64,000 nt of DNA from Streptomyces aureus (GCF_000725495.1 NZ_JNZD01000027.1:1-64000), one strand, 5' to 3'; positions 16,964-26,252 are shown, counted from the first letter of the stretch. Numbers and translations are program-made. The notes: a model not told the origin generated them from the letters alone.

Positions 16964-18087
16964 GCGCGGACCCCGTCCCGCATGCCGAGCAGCAGTGCCA
17001 CGAGCGGGTCCATCACGTTGTACGGGCTCAGCGGGCCGACGATGCGGTAATTGCCGTCGACGACGTTGACGTTGCCGAACCGCTTGAGGTCGATCGAGCC
17101 GCCCGGCATGGTGCCGAACCCGATCGCGGAGGTGGTGAAGTAGTGGATGCGCGAGGGGTGGAAGTTGGCGCGCAGGGTCTGTCCCACCAGCCGCATGGTG
17201 CTGCCGTGCAGGTCGTCGGCCAGCCAGTCGAAGAAGCCGGCCGGGTCGGTCACCACGGGCACGCCGTTGCGGCCGAGGTCGGTCCAGCCGCCGCGCCGGG
17301 CCCGGTCGAACACCTCCGGGTCGTCGAACTTCGTCAGACAGACGGCGATGTGGTGCGGCAGATAGGGGCCGTCCAGCCGGTTCTCCTCCATGCAGATGCG
17401 GGTGATCCGGGTGAGCGTTCCGTTGAGATAGGCGAAGGAGTCGCTGTCCTGGGCTTCGCGCAGCGGGTCGAAGAGATAGACGAGGCCCTGGGCCTGGGCC
17501 AGGTGCTCGATGCTGCGGCCGGCGATGGCACCGCCCCTGAGGTCCTCGTACGCGCCACCGGGCACGTCCAGCACGCTCAGGTCGAACTCCATGCGCTGCG
17601 AGGGCCGTGAGCGCCAGAGCCTGCGTCTGCCGAAGGAGGTGCCGCTGACGTCCCCGCGGAACCGCCACGCGTAGGACCGGACCTGCTGGGTGGCCTGCGG
17701 GAAGACCCGGTCGATGGCCAGCTGCCGGGAGGTCTCCACCAGGAACGCCTCCGACGCGTCGTCCGAGGGCACCACCTGCCAGCGTCCGAACGGTCCGTCC
17801 GGGTCGAGCGCCGCGAGCCGCAGGGCGCCCAGGAACGTGGTCTTGCCCGAGGCCGGGGAGCCCCACACACCGATCCGGGTCGTGCCGTCCTGGTGCCGGG
17901 CGGGCGCGGGATCGCCGGGGGAGTCCGAGGCGTCGTCGCCCCCGCGCTCGCCCGTGCCGGGAACGGCCTCGACGGGCCAGCCCTGTTCCGGGTCGTCCTC
18001 CGCGGCGGGCTCCCCGAAGAGGTTCGGCGGCAGCAGCGCCGGGGGGAAGCGGGTCTTGTCCGACTCGTCTTCAGTCATCGTGCTCAC
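16960..18087 (-). CDS. P-loop GTPase of TRAFAC type, associated with GAP1
   Basis: A 375-residue protein. Residues 1-70 are an acidic, disordered N-terminus. The G domain follows: P-loop GSPASGKTT (76-84), a G3-like LDVPGG, and the G4-like base-recognition motif LTKFDD in HHIAVCLTKFDDPEVFDRARRGGW. The C-terminus ends LVALLLGMRDG. It is clearly related to the C-terminal GTPase of the protein at 23333-26248, which shares LPHH(I/V)A, TKFDDP.VF and ARRG.W. GTG 18087 is used (AAGGA three bases upstream); ATG 18078 is an alternative. Likely acts as a GTP-dependent switch for the neighbouring GAP1 protein. Confidence 0.85.
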   Translation of the reverse strand: MSTMTEDESDKTRFPPALLPPNLFGEPAAEDDPEQGWPVEAVPGTGERGGDDASDSPGDPAPARHQDGTTRIGVWGSPASGKTTFLGALRLAALDPDGPFGRWQVVPSDDASEAFLVETSRQLAIDRVFPQATQQVRSYAWRFRGDVSGTSFGRRRLWRSRPSQRMEFDLSVLDVPGGAYEDLRGGAIAGRSIEHLAQAQGLVYLFDPLREAQDSDSFAYLNGTLTRITRICMEENRLDGPYLPHHIAVCLTKFDDPEVFDRARRGGWTDLGRNGVPVVTDPAGFFDWLADDLHGSTMRLVGQTLRANFHPSRIHYFTTSAIGFGTMPGGSIDLKRFGNVNVVDGNYRIVGPLSPYNVMDPLVALLLGMRDGVRA

Positions 18088-20146
18088 TGTCCTTCAGGCT
18101 GAGTCGTGCCGGAGCGGGGCCGAAGCCGTACGGCACGGCGGAACGTCCGAGGGCGGGATCGGTCAGCAGTCCCGGCGCCTCGGCGGGGCGGCCCAGGGCG
18201 CCGCTGACGCACAGGGCGACGTCCTCCGGCGTGTGGGTCCCGAGGGCGAAGAGGTGGTCGCGGCCGAGGCCGTCCCACGCCTTCCGCTGTCGTTCGAGGG
18301 TCTTGGGGCGCCAGTGCCGGGTCCCGGCGGTGGCCGGGTGGCGTACGCCGACGACGGTCAGGCCGGGGCAGGTCTGCGACCGCAGCCGGTCCAGGGACCG
18401 CTCGTAGTCGCGGCCGTCGGGGCAGGGCAGGCAGAGGTCGGCCTGCTGGCGCACCGGGTGGGGCGGCCGCCGCGCCAGGACCAGCAGGACCTGCCGGGCA
18501 CCCTCCCGCCAGTGCTGCCAGCGCGCCGCCGCGTCCAGGGCGTCCTCCAGCGGGGCCGCGTAGTCGTGCCGTACGGGCTTCGGGGTGAGCCTGCGGACGG
18601 CCTCGGCCGCGGCCGCCGCCGGGCCGGGGCCCCAGGGCCGGAGCACGTCGGCGGGCGTCCTGGCGCGCGCGGGCACGAAGGTGTGGTCCTCGTAGCCGAT
18701 GAGACCGACCCTCAGTCCCCGGGGCGTTCCCCCGCCCGGCGCTTCGCCCGCGCGGGACCGCCGCCAGGCGCTGTCGACCTGCTGGAGCAGCGCGTGCAGG
18801 AACCCCGCGCGGGCCTCGAACTCGGTCCGTTCTCCGCCGAGTTCGAGCAGAGCCAGCAGATCGGCCGCGCCGGCCGGCGGCGGGGCGGGGGTGTCCGGGT
18901 ACGGCAGGGTGTGTCCGCCGCGCTCCTCGGTGAACAACTCCGGCTCGGTGAACCGCAGTCGGCCGTCCCGGTCGAGCGCCACGGTGACGGTGGTCCGTCC
19001 GCCGGGGCGCACCCGGGCGCGTCCGGTCCGCAGGACGGGCCAGTCCTCGGTGCGGGCCCCCCAGGCGGTGACGAGGGGCAGGGCGTACACCCCGGAGGTC
19101 TGCCCGGGTTCCGCCAACAGCTCGACGGAGGACAGCAGTTCACCTTCCTGGGGCAGGGTGGTGCCGCCGGGGAAGAGGATGCGGCCCGCGGCTTCCCTCC
19201 GGTCCGGCGCATCGGTGGGGGCGGGGCGGGTGAGCAGGGCGTAGCCGTGGCGCAGCGGCACCCGGCGGCAGGCCTCGGTCACGATCTCGTCGAGGGTGCG
19301 GGGGTCGTCGGCGTCGGCCAGCACCCGGGCCGCCGCGGGCGCGCGGGCCGCCAGGGCCTCGGCCGCGCGGCCCGGCCAGCGCCAGCCGGCCGCCTGCCAG
19401 ACGAGGATCAGCGGCACCAGGCGGCCCCGGGCGCGTGCGGCGCGCAGGGAGGCCAGCGCGGTGGCCAGGGCCTGGTCGACGACGGGCTCCCAGGCGCGGT
19501 CGGCGGCCCGCTGGAGGCCCCGGGTGCCGTAGGGGGGTGCCGTGCCGATGCCTCCCGCCAGGACGAAGGCGCGTTCCGCCGGGGAGGAGGGCAGCCAGGG
19601 CGCGGCCTGAGTCCAGTCGGTCCCGCCGTCGACGGGGGTGCGGGTCCAGCCGGTGCCGGCCGGGTCCCGCCCCAACTCCCGTACGGCCAGGCCGGTCACG
19701 GAGACGCCGAGGACGTGCACCGCGTCGCACTCGCCGGCCGCGAGCCCGGTGAGGACGGACACGGCTCCCGCGAGGGCGCCGCGCGGCACCCCGTCGCTCT
19801 GCCCGCCGTCGAGGACCCGGAGGTCGCGGACCGGGCGGTGGGGGGCGCGCCGGACCAGCGACCGGATACGGACGTCGACGGTGGCACCCGGCGGCATGCC
19901 GCGTGCTTCGCCGACGGCCGCCAGGTGGCCCGAGGCGAGGACGGCGGCGGAGGTGTCCCAGGACCAGCAGGCGGCGATCTCCGCCTCGCGCGCCTCGGGG
20001 CCGGTGGCGGCGTCCGGCTGCCGGCCGCAGGTGGCGCAGCGGCCGGGGCCGGTCTCCGACCAGCAGACCGGGCACGGTCCGGTCCGCCCGGCGCCCGGGG
20101 GCCACGGCTCGAAGGACCCGGATCCGTCCCGGCGGGTGCTCGTCAC
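18071..20146 (-). CDS. Zinc-ribbon protein of unknown function, possible degenerate vWA domain
   Basis: A 691-residue cytoplasmic protein, first gene of the downstream unit. Residues 23-42 carry a zinc ribbon (CPVCWSETGPGRCATCG). Two alpha/beta-like regions follow: residues ~130-290, and ~470-680 with alternating strand/helix (GLRVGLIGYEDHTFVP, ARQVLLVLARRPPH, GLTVVGVRHPATAG, DHLFALGTHTPEDVALCV). The second has the order of a vWA fold but no clear DxSxS motif, so this is a guess. GTG 20146 is the start. The stop region overlaps the GTPase start by 17 bases. Confidence 0.6.
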   Translation of the reverse strand: MTSTRRDGSGSFEPWPPGAGRTGPCPVCWSETGPGRCATCGRQPDAATGPEAREAEIAACWSWDTSAAVLASGHLAAVGEARGMPPGATVDVRIRSLVRRAPHRPVRDLRVLDGGQSDGVPRGALAGAVSVLTGLAAGECDAVHVLGVSVTGLAVRELGRDPAGTGWTRTPVDGGTDWTQAAPWLPSSPAERAFVLAGGIGTAPPYGTRGLQRAADRAWEPVVDQALATALASLRAARARGRLVPLILVWQAAGWRWPGRAAEALAARAPAAARVLADADDPRTLDEIVTEACRRVPLRHGYALLTRPAPTDAPDRREAAGRILFPGGTTLPQEGELLSSVELLAEPGQTSGVYALPLVTAWGARTEDWPVLRTGRARVRPGGRTTVTVALDRDGRLRFTEPELFTEERGGHTLPYPDTPAPPPAGAADLLALLELGGERTEFEARAGFLHALLQQVDSAWRRSRAGEAPGGGTPRGLRVGLIGYEDHTFVPARARTPADVLRPWGPGPAAAAAEAVRRLTPKPVRHDYAAPLEDALDAAARWQHWREGARQVLLVLARRPPHPVRQQADLCLPCPDGRDYERSLDRLRSQTCPGLTVVGVRHPATAGTRHWRPKTLERQRKAWDGLGRDHLFALGTHTPEDVALCVSGALGRPAEAPGLLTDPALGRSAVPYGFGPAPARLSLKDSEHDD

Positions 20147-20385
20147 CGGCGGCGTCCGCGGGCCGGACGCTGCCGGCAGGGCTCGGGTGTCGGGCGCCTG
20201 CGCGCCCCGGTAACGCTGTGCACGGTTTCCCCCTCGGACCGGCGTCCCCGCGGCCGCACCGGGGCGATGAACTCACGGTGCGGGACTGGCAGCTGAGGAT
20301 CGCCAGCGATCGTAGTGGGCTCTCTGACCGATGTCTGATGAAATGACATACTTCGTCAAAATTTGCCATATTGAGAACGCATATG
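20147..20385 (-). promoter_or_regulatory. Intergenic control region of the zinc-ribbon/GTPase unit, with AT-rich patch
   Basis: This 239-base gap separates the kinase stop from the next gene and probably holds the promoter of the downstream unit. Bases ~20330-20395 are strikingly AT-rich for this genome (TCAAAATTTGCCATATTGAG). On the minus strand TTTTGACGAAGTATGTCATT contains a TTGACG that could be a -35 element; no convincing -10 was found at 17-18 bases. No gene fits in the gap. Confidence 0.4.
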
Positions 20386-22395
20386 TCAGTGGATGCGATG
20401 GAGATCGACTGCTCGGGTCGTCGCCGACGCGTCCGCGCCGCCCAGCGACATCCGGCGCACCGCGCCGTCCAGCCCGACCGCGACCAGGCCGCCCTCGACC
20501 GGGCGCAGCGCCGACACGGCGGGCAGGTCCCAGTGCCGCCGCTCCCGGCCGTCGGCGAGGTCCAGCAGCCGGATCCCGTCCTCGTCGGCGAGGCACACCG
20601 CCGAGCCGTCCGCGAGGACGTCCAGGGCCCGGGGACCCCGGCCGGCGGCGGCCCTCGCCGTCCATCTCGCCCTGCCGTCCCCGGCGTCCAGGGCGGTCAC
20701 CGTCCCCTCGACGGTGGCCAGCACCACCACCCCCGCCCGCCCGGCCATCGGCACGTGCACCGTGCCGCCCGCCGACGCGCTCCACAGCCGGCGGCCCGAG
20801 TCCCGGTGCAGCGCCTCGACCCGTCCGTCCGCGCCCGCGACCACCACGGCGTCGCCGAGCGCCGTCGGACCGGCCGGACAGACGGCACCGAGCTCCACCT
20901 CCCACAGCCCCTCCCCGTCGCCCGTCCGCAGGGCGCGCACCGAGCCGCGGTCGGTGCAGCAGACCACCGCCGTGCCGGTCGGCAGGATCCGTCCCGTCAC
21001 CGCCCCCACGTCCTCCACCGCCCAACGCCGGTTCCAGGTCCCGGCGTCCACCGCCCGCAGCCCCCTACCCGCCGCGACGACGAGCCGGCCGGAGCCTCCG
21101 TCCCCCGCCCAGCCCACCGCGTGCACCGGCGCCGGGAACCGGTGCCGCGTGTGCGCGAGGCCGTCCGCCCCGGGCCGGACGTGATGGACCGTTCCGTCGG
21201 CGGTGCCCACGGCCACCGCGTCGTCCGCCGCCACCATCCCGCCCCGCACCGGCGCCCCGAGGTCCAGACATCGCAGTGGCTTCCCGCTCCGGTAGTCCAT
21301 CGCGTAGAGGAACCCGGACGCCGTGACGGTCAGGAGCACGTTCCCGCACAGCCGGGGGGGAACACGGATCCAGTCGTGGAACGGCCACACCCACTGCTCG
21401 CCGACAGCGGCCGGCGGCACTTCCGGCGGATCGTGGCGCGGCCGGCCGCGGCGCCGCTCCCGCCCCGGCGCCTCCTCCCGCTCCAGGCGGTCGGCCCGCG
21501 GCCCGAGGAGGGCGCGCAGCGCGTCCCGGTGCCGCTCGAACACACGCAGCGCGGACGCCGGATAGGGAACCGGGACGGGCTCCGCCCCCCGGGTCAGGAC
21601 GGCCCGCACCTCGTCCATCGACGGGCGCTCGGTGTCCGTGAACCGCAGGCAGGCGGTGATGAGTTCGAGGAGCGGACCCTCCGGCACACCGCTGATGTCC
21701 GGTGGTTCGGTGAGCGCCCGCAGCCGGATGTCGAACTGGTTGCGGCCGCTGTAGGGCGGGTGCCCGGTGGCGGCGAACAGCAGGGTCGCGGCGAACGCGA
21801 ACACGTCGGCGGGCCCCTGCGCCCGGCCCAGCCCGCTCGCCTGCTCGGGCGCGGCGTACTGGAAGCTGCCCATGGCGTCCGCGGTGACGGTCAGACTGGG
21901 GTCGGCGGCCAGGCGCACCAGGCTGAAGTCGATGATCCAGGGCCGGGCCCGGGTGACCAGGACGTTGCTGGGCTTCATGTCCCGGTGGTAGAGCCCGGAG
22001 CCGTGCAGTTCGGCCAGGGTGCCCGCCAGGTGGTGGCCGAGGGCGAGCACGGTGTCCTGCGGCAGCGGACCGGCCTCGTCGACCAGCCGTTGCAGCGAGG
22101 GGCCCGGCACATAGCGCGTGGCCAGCCAGGGCCTGCCGGCCGCCGGGTCGGCGTCCAGGAGCTCGGGAATGCCCTCGCCGCCCGCCCGGTCCACCGCCTC
22201 GATCTCGCTGCGGAACCGCGGCCGCAACCGCTCCGACTCGGCGACGTCGGCCCGGATGAGCTTGATCGCCGCGAACCGGCCCGAGGGCGGCTCCTCCTGC
22301 CCGAGGAACACCTCGCCGAAGCCGCCCGCGCCGATGCGGCACAGCAGCCCGAAGCGTCCGAGCCGCCGGGGGTCGTCACTGCGCAGCGGATCCAT
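20386..22395 (-). CDS. Ser/Thr protein kinase with C-terminal beta-propeller, DFS in place of DFG
   Basis: A 669-residue soluble protein. Residues 10-265 are a Hanks-type kinase: glycine loop GAGGFGEVF (22-30), Lys45 in AAIKLI, HRD (137-139) in YHRDMKPSNVL, and APEQ. The Mg-binding motif reads DFS (156-158) instead of DFG, which may lower or alter activity. Residues ~340-660 are a PQQ/quinoprotein-type beta-propeller with repeated blades (LYAMDYRSGKPL, VEALHRDSGRRLWSA, VTALDAGDGRARWTA). No transmembrane segment separates them, unlike PknB/PknD. ATG 22395 follows the GAP1-like stop by three bases. It may phosphorylate or scaffold partners of the system. Confidence 0.9.
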   Translation of the reverse strand: MDPLRSDDPRRLGRFGLLCRIGAGGFGEVFLGQEEPPSGRFAAIKLIRADVAESERLRPRFRSEIEAVDRAGGEGIPELLDADPAAGRPWLATRYVPGPSLQRLVDEAGPLPQDTVLALGHHLAGTLAELHGSGLYHRDMKPSNVLVTRARPWIIDFSLVRLAADPSLTVTADAMGSFQYAAPEQASGLGRAQGPADVFAFAATLLFAATGHPPYSGRNQFDIRLRALTEPPDISGVPEGPLLELITACLRFTDTERPSMDEVRAVLTRGAEPVPVPYPASALRVFERHRDALRALLGPRADRLEREEAPGRERRRGRPRHDPPEVPPAAVGEQWVWPFHDWIRVPPRLCGNVLLTVTASGFLYAMDYRSGKPLRCLDLGAPVRGGMVAADDAVAVGTADGTVHHVRPGADGLAHTRHRFPAPVHAVGWAGDGGSGRLVVAAGRGLRAVDAGTWNRRWAVEDVGAVTGRILPTGTAVVCCTDRGSVRALRTGDGEGLWEVELGAVCPAGPTALGDAVVVAGADGRVEALHRDSGRRLWSASAGGTVHVPMAGRAGVVVLATVEGTVTALDAGDGRARWTARAAAGRGPRALDVLADGSAVCLADEDGIRLLDLADGRERRHWDLPAVSALRPVEGGLVAVGLDGAVRRMSLGGADASATTRAVDLHRIH

Positions 22396-22398
22396 CGA

Positions 22399-23331
22399 TC
22401 AGTCCTTGGGGTACGAGTCGAGGGGCCGCGCCCGCGGCGGGGCGCCGGCGGCGCCGGGGAACGACGCGGGGTCGGTCCGCTCGGCCAGCGACCGCAGCAG
22501 GCCGAGGGTGCCGAGCTCCCCGTGCAGCAGCCGAAGCCTGGCCAGATGGGCTCGGGCCGGGGCGGATACGGGGGTCGGCGCTTCGCCCTCGGACACCGGG
22601 AGCCGCGTCGGCGAGGACCCCCGCGTGTAGCAGATCCACGGATCGGCCGCCGTGGCGTCCGGGGCCCAGGTCGAGGCGGTCAGCGCGGCCCGGTAGCCGA
22701 AGGGCAGCAGGGCGGCGATCGCGTCGATCGTGCCGATCCGCACCAGGGCGAACCGGTCGCCCGGGGCGGACAGGGCCAGCGGCGACTCCAGCGCCGCCGC
22801 CGCGGTGGCGGCCACCCAGTGGAAGCCGAGCTCGTCCACCGTCCGCGCGGTCCGCTCCAGGTGGTCGGACTGCGCCTCGAGCAGCACCGGGGCCACGTCC
22901 TCCCTCGCCTCGGACGGCAGTTGCACGGGCCGCACCGCGTTCCACAGCGAGACCAGCCCCACGCGCTGCCGGGCCACCTCCGCGTACGGCACCAGGAAGC
23001 AGCGCGTGGTGGCGGAGCGCCGTCCGCTGGAGTCCCAGGTCGCCTGCACGGGGCTGTTCCAGTCCGTCACGGAGACGCTCACCCACCGGCCGCCCCCGGC
23101 CGCCGGCCGGGCGTCGCACGCCCCGAACGAGATCCACGGCAGGGTCTCGCCGGGCCGTCCCGCGGTGGACCACGGCGGCGGGGTCCCGAACAGCGTGTCG
23201 CGGACGACGTGTTCGAACCAGGACACCGCCGAGGGGCCGTCACTGCACACCAGGACGCGGTAGTCGCTGCTGTCCGCCTGGGGCTTCGACAGCACGGCCC
23301 ACCGCGCTCGCAGGGTGAGGGAAGGTTTCAC
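22399..23331 (-). CDS. Short GAP1-like protein (N-terminal domain only)
   Basis: A 310-residue protein whose N-terminus parallels the large GAP1 protein at 14111-16963: ARWAVLSKP...YRVLVCSDG...LPWISFGACDA versus WAWYSKRPG...YDVLHCAGG...LPWVSVFGLRF. Both then carry CFLVPYAE / YFLLNTPEL and a LLPFGYRAALT / FLPYGVRSGLA segment. It lacks the long middle and C-terminal regions. GTG 23331 lies one base after the stop of the vWA-GTPase gene. It is presumably the partner of that GTPase domain. Confidence 0.7.
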   Translation of the reverse strand: MKPSLTLRARWAVLSKPQADSSDYRVLVCSDGPSAVSWFEHVVRDTLFGTPPPWSTAGRPGETLPWISFGACDARPAAGGGRWVSVSVTDWNSPVQATWDSSGRRSATTRCFLVPYAEVARQRVGLVSLWNAVRPVQLPSEAREDVAPVLLEAQSDHLERTARTVDELGFHWVAATAAAALESPLALSAPGDRFALVRIGTIDAIAALLPFGYRAALTASTWAPDATAADPWICYTRGSSPTRLPVSEGEAPTPVSAPARAHLARLRLLHGELGTLGLLRSLAERTDPASFPGAAGAPPRARPLDSYPKD

Positions 23332-23332
23332 G

Positions 23333-26248
23333 TCAGATGCCTCCCGACGCCCGGCCGAGAGCGATCAGCGGCTCCAGCACGTTCAGCGGCCGGGCCGGAC
23401 CCCGCAGCGCCCTCAGACCGTTCTCGTCGTACGTCTGGTTCGAGCAGTCGTCCAGGTTCAGGAAACCCTCGCGGGTGCGGTGGAAGCCGATCGCCGACAC
23501 CGCGTACCAGCGCACCCGCTGCTCCAGGAAGTGCGCCGCCACCAGGTGCCGTGCCCCGGCCACCTCCACCGAACGCCGGCTCAGCCAGGCCACGTAGTCC
23601 CGGGCGTCGTCGGCGGGCACGCACGGGTCGCCCTGCTCGGTCTGGCCGACCCAGTTGCCGCGCCGCGCCTCCTGGAACACGGCCGGGTCGTCGAACTTCG
23701 TGACGCAGAAGGCGACATGGTGCGGCAGGCGCCCGTCGACCAGCCGTCCGCCCTCGTGGAACTCCTGCGTCAGCCGCTGGAGATGGGGGATCAGCAGCTC
23801 GGCCTGACCGCCGTGGTTCAGCGGGTCGAGCAGGATCACCAGGTGCCCGGCGCGTCCCAGATGCGCGTCGAGGACCGGATTACGGCCGTAGTTCTCCCGA
23901 TTGAACTCGCCGCCCCCGACATCGCAGAAGTCCAGCGCGAAGTCGACCCGTTCGGCGCGCCGCCGCCCGCCCACCTCGGCCCGGAAGACGTACGAGAACG
24001 CCGTCGGGCCCATCGTCGCCTCGGGGAAACGGCGCACCACCGTCAGGGCGTTGGTCTGCTGCACCAGGAAGTTCTCGGCCTGCTCGCTCTCGGCGACGAT
24101 GTTCCAGCGGCCCAGTCCCTCCGGGGCCGTCGTGGCGGCGAGCGAGGCCGCGGCCAGGAAGGTGGTCTTGCCGCTGTTCGCCGCGCCGAGGACGGCGATC
24201 GTCCGCCGCGGCTGCCGTGCGGCGGCCCGGTGCGGTGCGTCCTCCGACGTGGCCGGGTCCGCCGGGATCGGCGGCGGGAACACGACCGGGGGGAGAAGGT
24301 CCCCGGGCGTGGGAAGGGGCTCGACGGAGCGCGCGGAGACGAGCACCCTGTCGTCGCCGCGGATGCCGCGGGTCCGGTCCCCCTCGGGCGCGCCCGTGTC
24401 GGGCGGTTCGGTTCGGGGCGTGCCTGGTCTGCCGGTCACGGGGGAGTCGGGGGTGCCTGTCGCGTCGGGCGTGCCCCTGTCGGGCGGTTCGGTGCCGGTC
24501 ACGGGGGTCTCGCGGGTGACGGTGCCGAGTGTGGTGCCGTGGGTGGCGGACTCCCCCGTGTCCGGGGGGCCGGGCGCGTCGGTGGTCTCGGTGAAACCGG
24601 CGACGGCCGCCTCGATCCGGCGCACCGCCTCGCCGTAGGCGGGCCCGAGCCCCCTCAGGATCCGGGCCGCGACCTCCGCGAACGGGCGCGTCTCCGGGTC
24701 GATCTGCTGGACGAGCCCGGCGTCGCGCGGCGAGGCCAGCAGCGCGGGAAAGGCGAGCGCGGCCCGGCCCATCGTCGAGGACACGTACGCGGAGACGGTC
24801 TGGAACGTCCGTACCGCCTCGACGCGGTCCATGCCTTCCAGGAGCGTCTGCCGGACGTCCCCGACGAACTCGTACGCCGGCGCCCCGTCGTGCCCCCCGC
24901 CGCCCGGCGCGGGCCGGGGACGCAGCAGGCCGCTGAAGAGGACCTCGGCCAGCGGCGCCGGGTCGTAGGGCTCCCGGCGCCACCGGCTGGTGGCCATATG
25001 GGTGAGCCACATGGTGGACAGGTTCAGCGGCACCGCCGCCAGACTGCGCAGCAGCCGCCGGGCCCTCGGAGTGGCGGTGGCGTCGAAGTCGTCGAGCAAC
25101 TCGTCCTCGCCAAGGGTGAGTTCCTCCGCGATGTCCGGGGCGGGTACGGGGGCGACCGTCCCGTTCGCCGGCCCGGGAGCCACCACCCAGGCCAGCGCGG
25201 ACACGGCGCGGGCGCGCGGCCCGGTCACGAACGAGGCCCACCGGCTCAGGGACTCCGGCTCCAGCGGCACCACCGGCACCGCGTGCGGGTGTCCGCCGCC
25301 CGACGGACGGCCCGCGGGCCACAGGTCCCGCAGCGACCAGCCGGCCGGGCTGAAGCGCCGGGCCTCCGGCGCCGACCACCCGCTCCCCGCGCCCTCCGCC
25401 CGCGGGGGGAAGGAGACCGGCAGCGGGGCGACACCCGTGCGGTCCCACAGATGGCGGGGGAGGAGATGGACGATCACCACCGGCCCGTACGACGCCAGCA
25501 GATGGACCTGCGCGGCCAGCCGCCCGTCGTGCCAGCCCCGGCCGACGCCGTCGGTGACGAAGGCGATCACGCGTCTGCCGCCGGGCGCGAGCAGGGTGCG
25601 CAGACCGGCGCGGCCGCCCCCGGCGGAGGTCGGCGTGGTCAGGGCGGTGTCGGAGTCCAGCCGGCGCACGGTGACCGACCGGAAGGCGCCGAAGCGGGCG
25701 GCGGCCCGGCTCATCTCCCGCATCAGCGGCGACCACAACTCCATGGAGGGCGTGGTGTCGCACACGAGCGCGAGGTCGTAGTACGGCTCCTCGGCGGGCT
25801 TGACCATGGGCACGACCATGCCCGTCGCCGCCGCCCACTCGGCGGTCCGCTCCTCGTCCACCACCGTCCGCACCGGCGAGGGGCCGGTGCGCCGCAGCGG
25901 GCGCAGCGCGCCGCCCAGCTCGGAACGGCGCGGCAGCCACTGGGCGGGGAGGGGCGCCACGACGTGACCGGCGACCCCGCCCATCTCGGTGATCGCGGGT
26001 TCGGCGTTCCGCGCCCACACCCCGAGGTCCGGGCCCGGGGCCCCGGGCGCCCGGACGGTGTCCTCGGCGGCCCGGCCTCCCTGCCCGCCCGCGCCGTCGC
26101 GCCCCGGATCCGCCCGGCCGTCCCCCGCGTCGCCCGCGGCCGGCTCCGACCGGGGCAGCCGTGCGGCCAGCCAGGCGACGTCGAGGACCTCCTCCATGCC
26201 GATCCCGGGGTCGCAGTCCAGCAGCACCCTCGCGAACTCGGGGCCCAC
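23333..26248 (-). CDS. SAV_2336-type vWA protein fused to a C-terminal GTPase
   Basis: A 971-residue protein. Residues ~80-300 resemble the SAV_2336-family vWA region: a vWA strand with MIDAS-like CDTTPSM (Asp164, Thr166, Ser168) and FVTDGVG. Residues ~380-570 are a helical region (LTLGEDELLDDFDATATPRARRLL; LLEGMDRVEAVRTFQTVSAYV). A Thr/Pro/Gly linker encoded by imperfect repeats follows (bases ~24340-24560). The last ~285 residues are a P-loop GTPase: GAANSGKTT, CDVGGGEF and VTKFDDP. GTG 26248 starts four bases after the MoxR stop. The fusion physically joins the vWA partner of a MoxR ATPase to a GAP1-type GTPase. Confidence 0.82.
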   Translation of the reverse strand: MGPEFARVLLDCDPGIGMEEVLDVAWLAARLPRSEPAAGDAGDGRADPGRDGAGGQGGRAAEDTVRAPGAPGPDLGVWARNAEPAITEMGGVAGHVVAPLPAQWLPRRSELGGALRPLRRTGPSPVRTVVDEERTAEWAAATGMVVPMVKPAEEPYYDLALVCDTTPSMELWSPLMREMSRAAARFGAFRSVTVRRLDSDTALTTPTSAGGGRAGLRTLLAPGGRRVIAFVTDGVGRGWHDGRLAAQVHLLASYGPVVIVHLLPRHLWDRTGVAPLPVSFPPRAEGAGSGWSAPEARRFSPAGWSLRDLWPAGRPSGGGHPHAVPVVPLEPESLSRWASFVTGPRARAVSALAWVVAPGPANGTVAPVPAPDIAEELTLGEDELLDDFDATATPRARRLLRSLAAVPLNLSTMWLTHMATSRWRREPYDPAPLAEVLFSGLLRPRPAPGGGGHDGAPAYEFVGDVRQTLLEGMDRVEAVRTFQTVSAYVSSTMGRAALAFPALLASPRDAGLVQQIDPETRPFAEVAARILRGLGPAYGEAVRRIEAAVAGFTETTDAPGPPDTGESATHGTTLGTVTRETPVTGTEPPDRGTPDATGTPDSPVTGRPGTPRTEPPDTGAPEGDRTRGIRGDDRVLVSARSVEPLPTPGDLLPPVVFPPPIPADPATSEDAPHRAAARQPRRTIAVLGAANSGKTTFLAAASLAATTAPEGLGRWNIVAESEQAENFLVQQTNALTVVRRFPEATMGPTAFSYVFRAEVGGRRRAERVDFALDFCDVGGGEFNRENYGRNPVLDAHLGRAGHLVILLDPLNHGGQAELLIPHLQRLTQEFHEGGRLVDGRLPHHVAFCVTKFDDPAVFQEARRGNWVGQTEQGDPCVPADDARDYVAWLSRRSVEVAGARHLVAAHFLEQRVRWYAVSAIGFHRTREGFLNLDDCSNQTYDENGLRALRGPARPLNVLEPLIALGRASGGI

Positions 26249-26252
26249 CGCG

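Noticed and set aside
14042..17050. 1002-codon open frame antisense to the GAP1 and GTPase genes
   Set aside because: The minus-strand frames contain P-loop, TKFDD and coupled start/stop overlaps; the antisense frame has no motifs.
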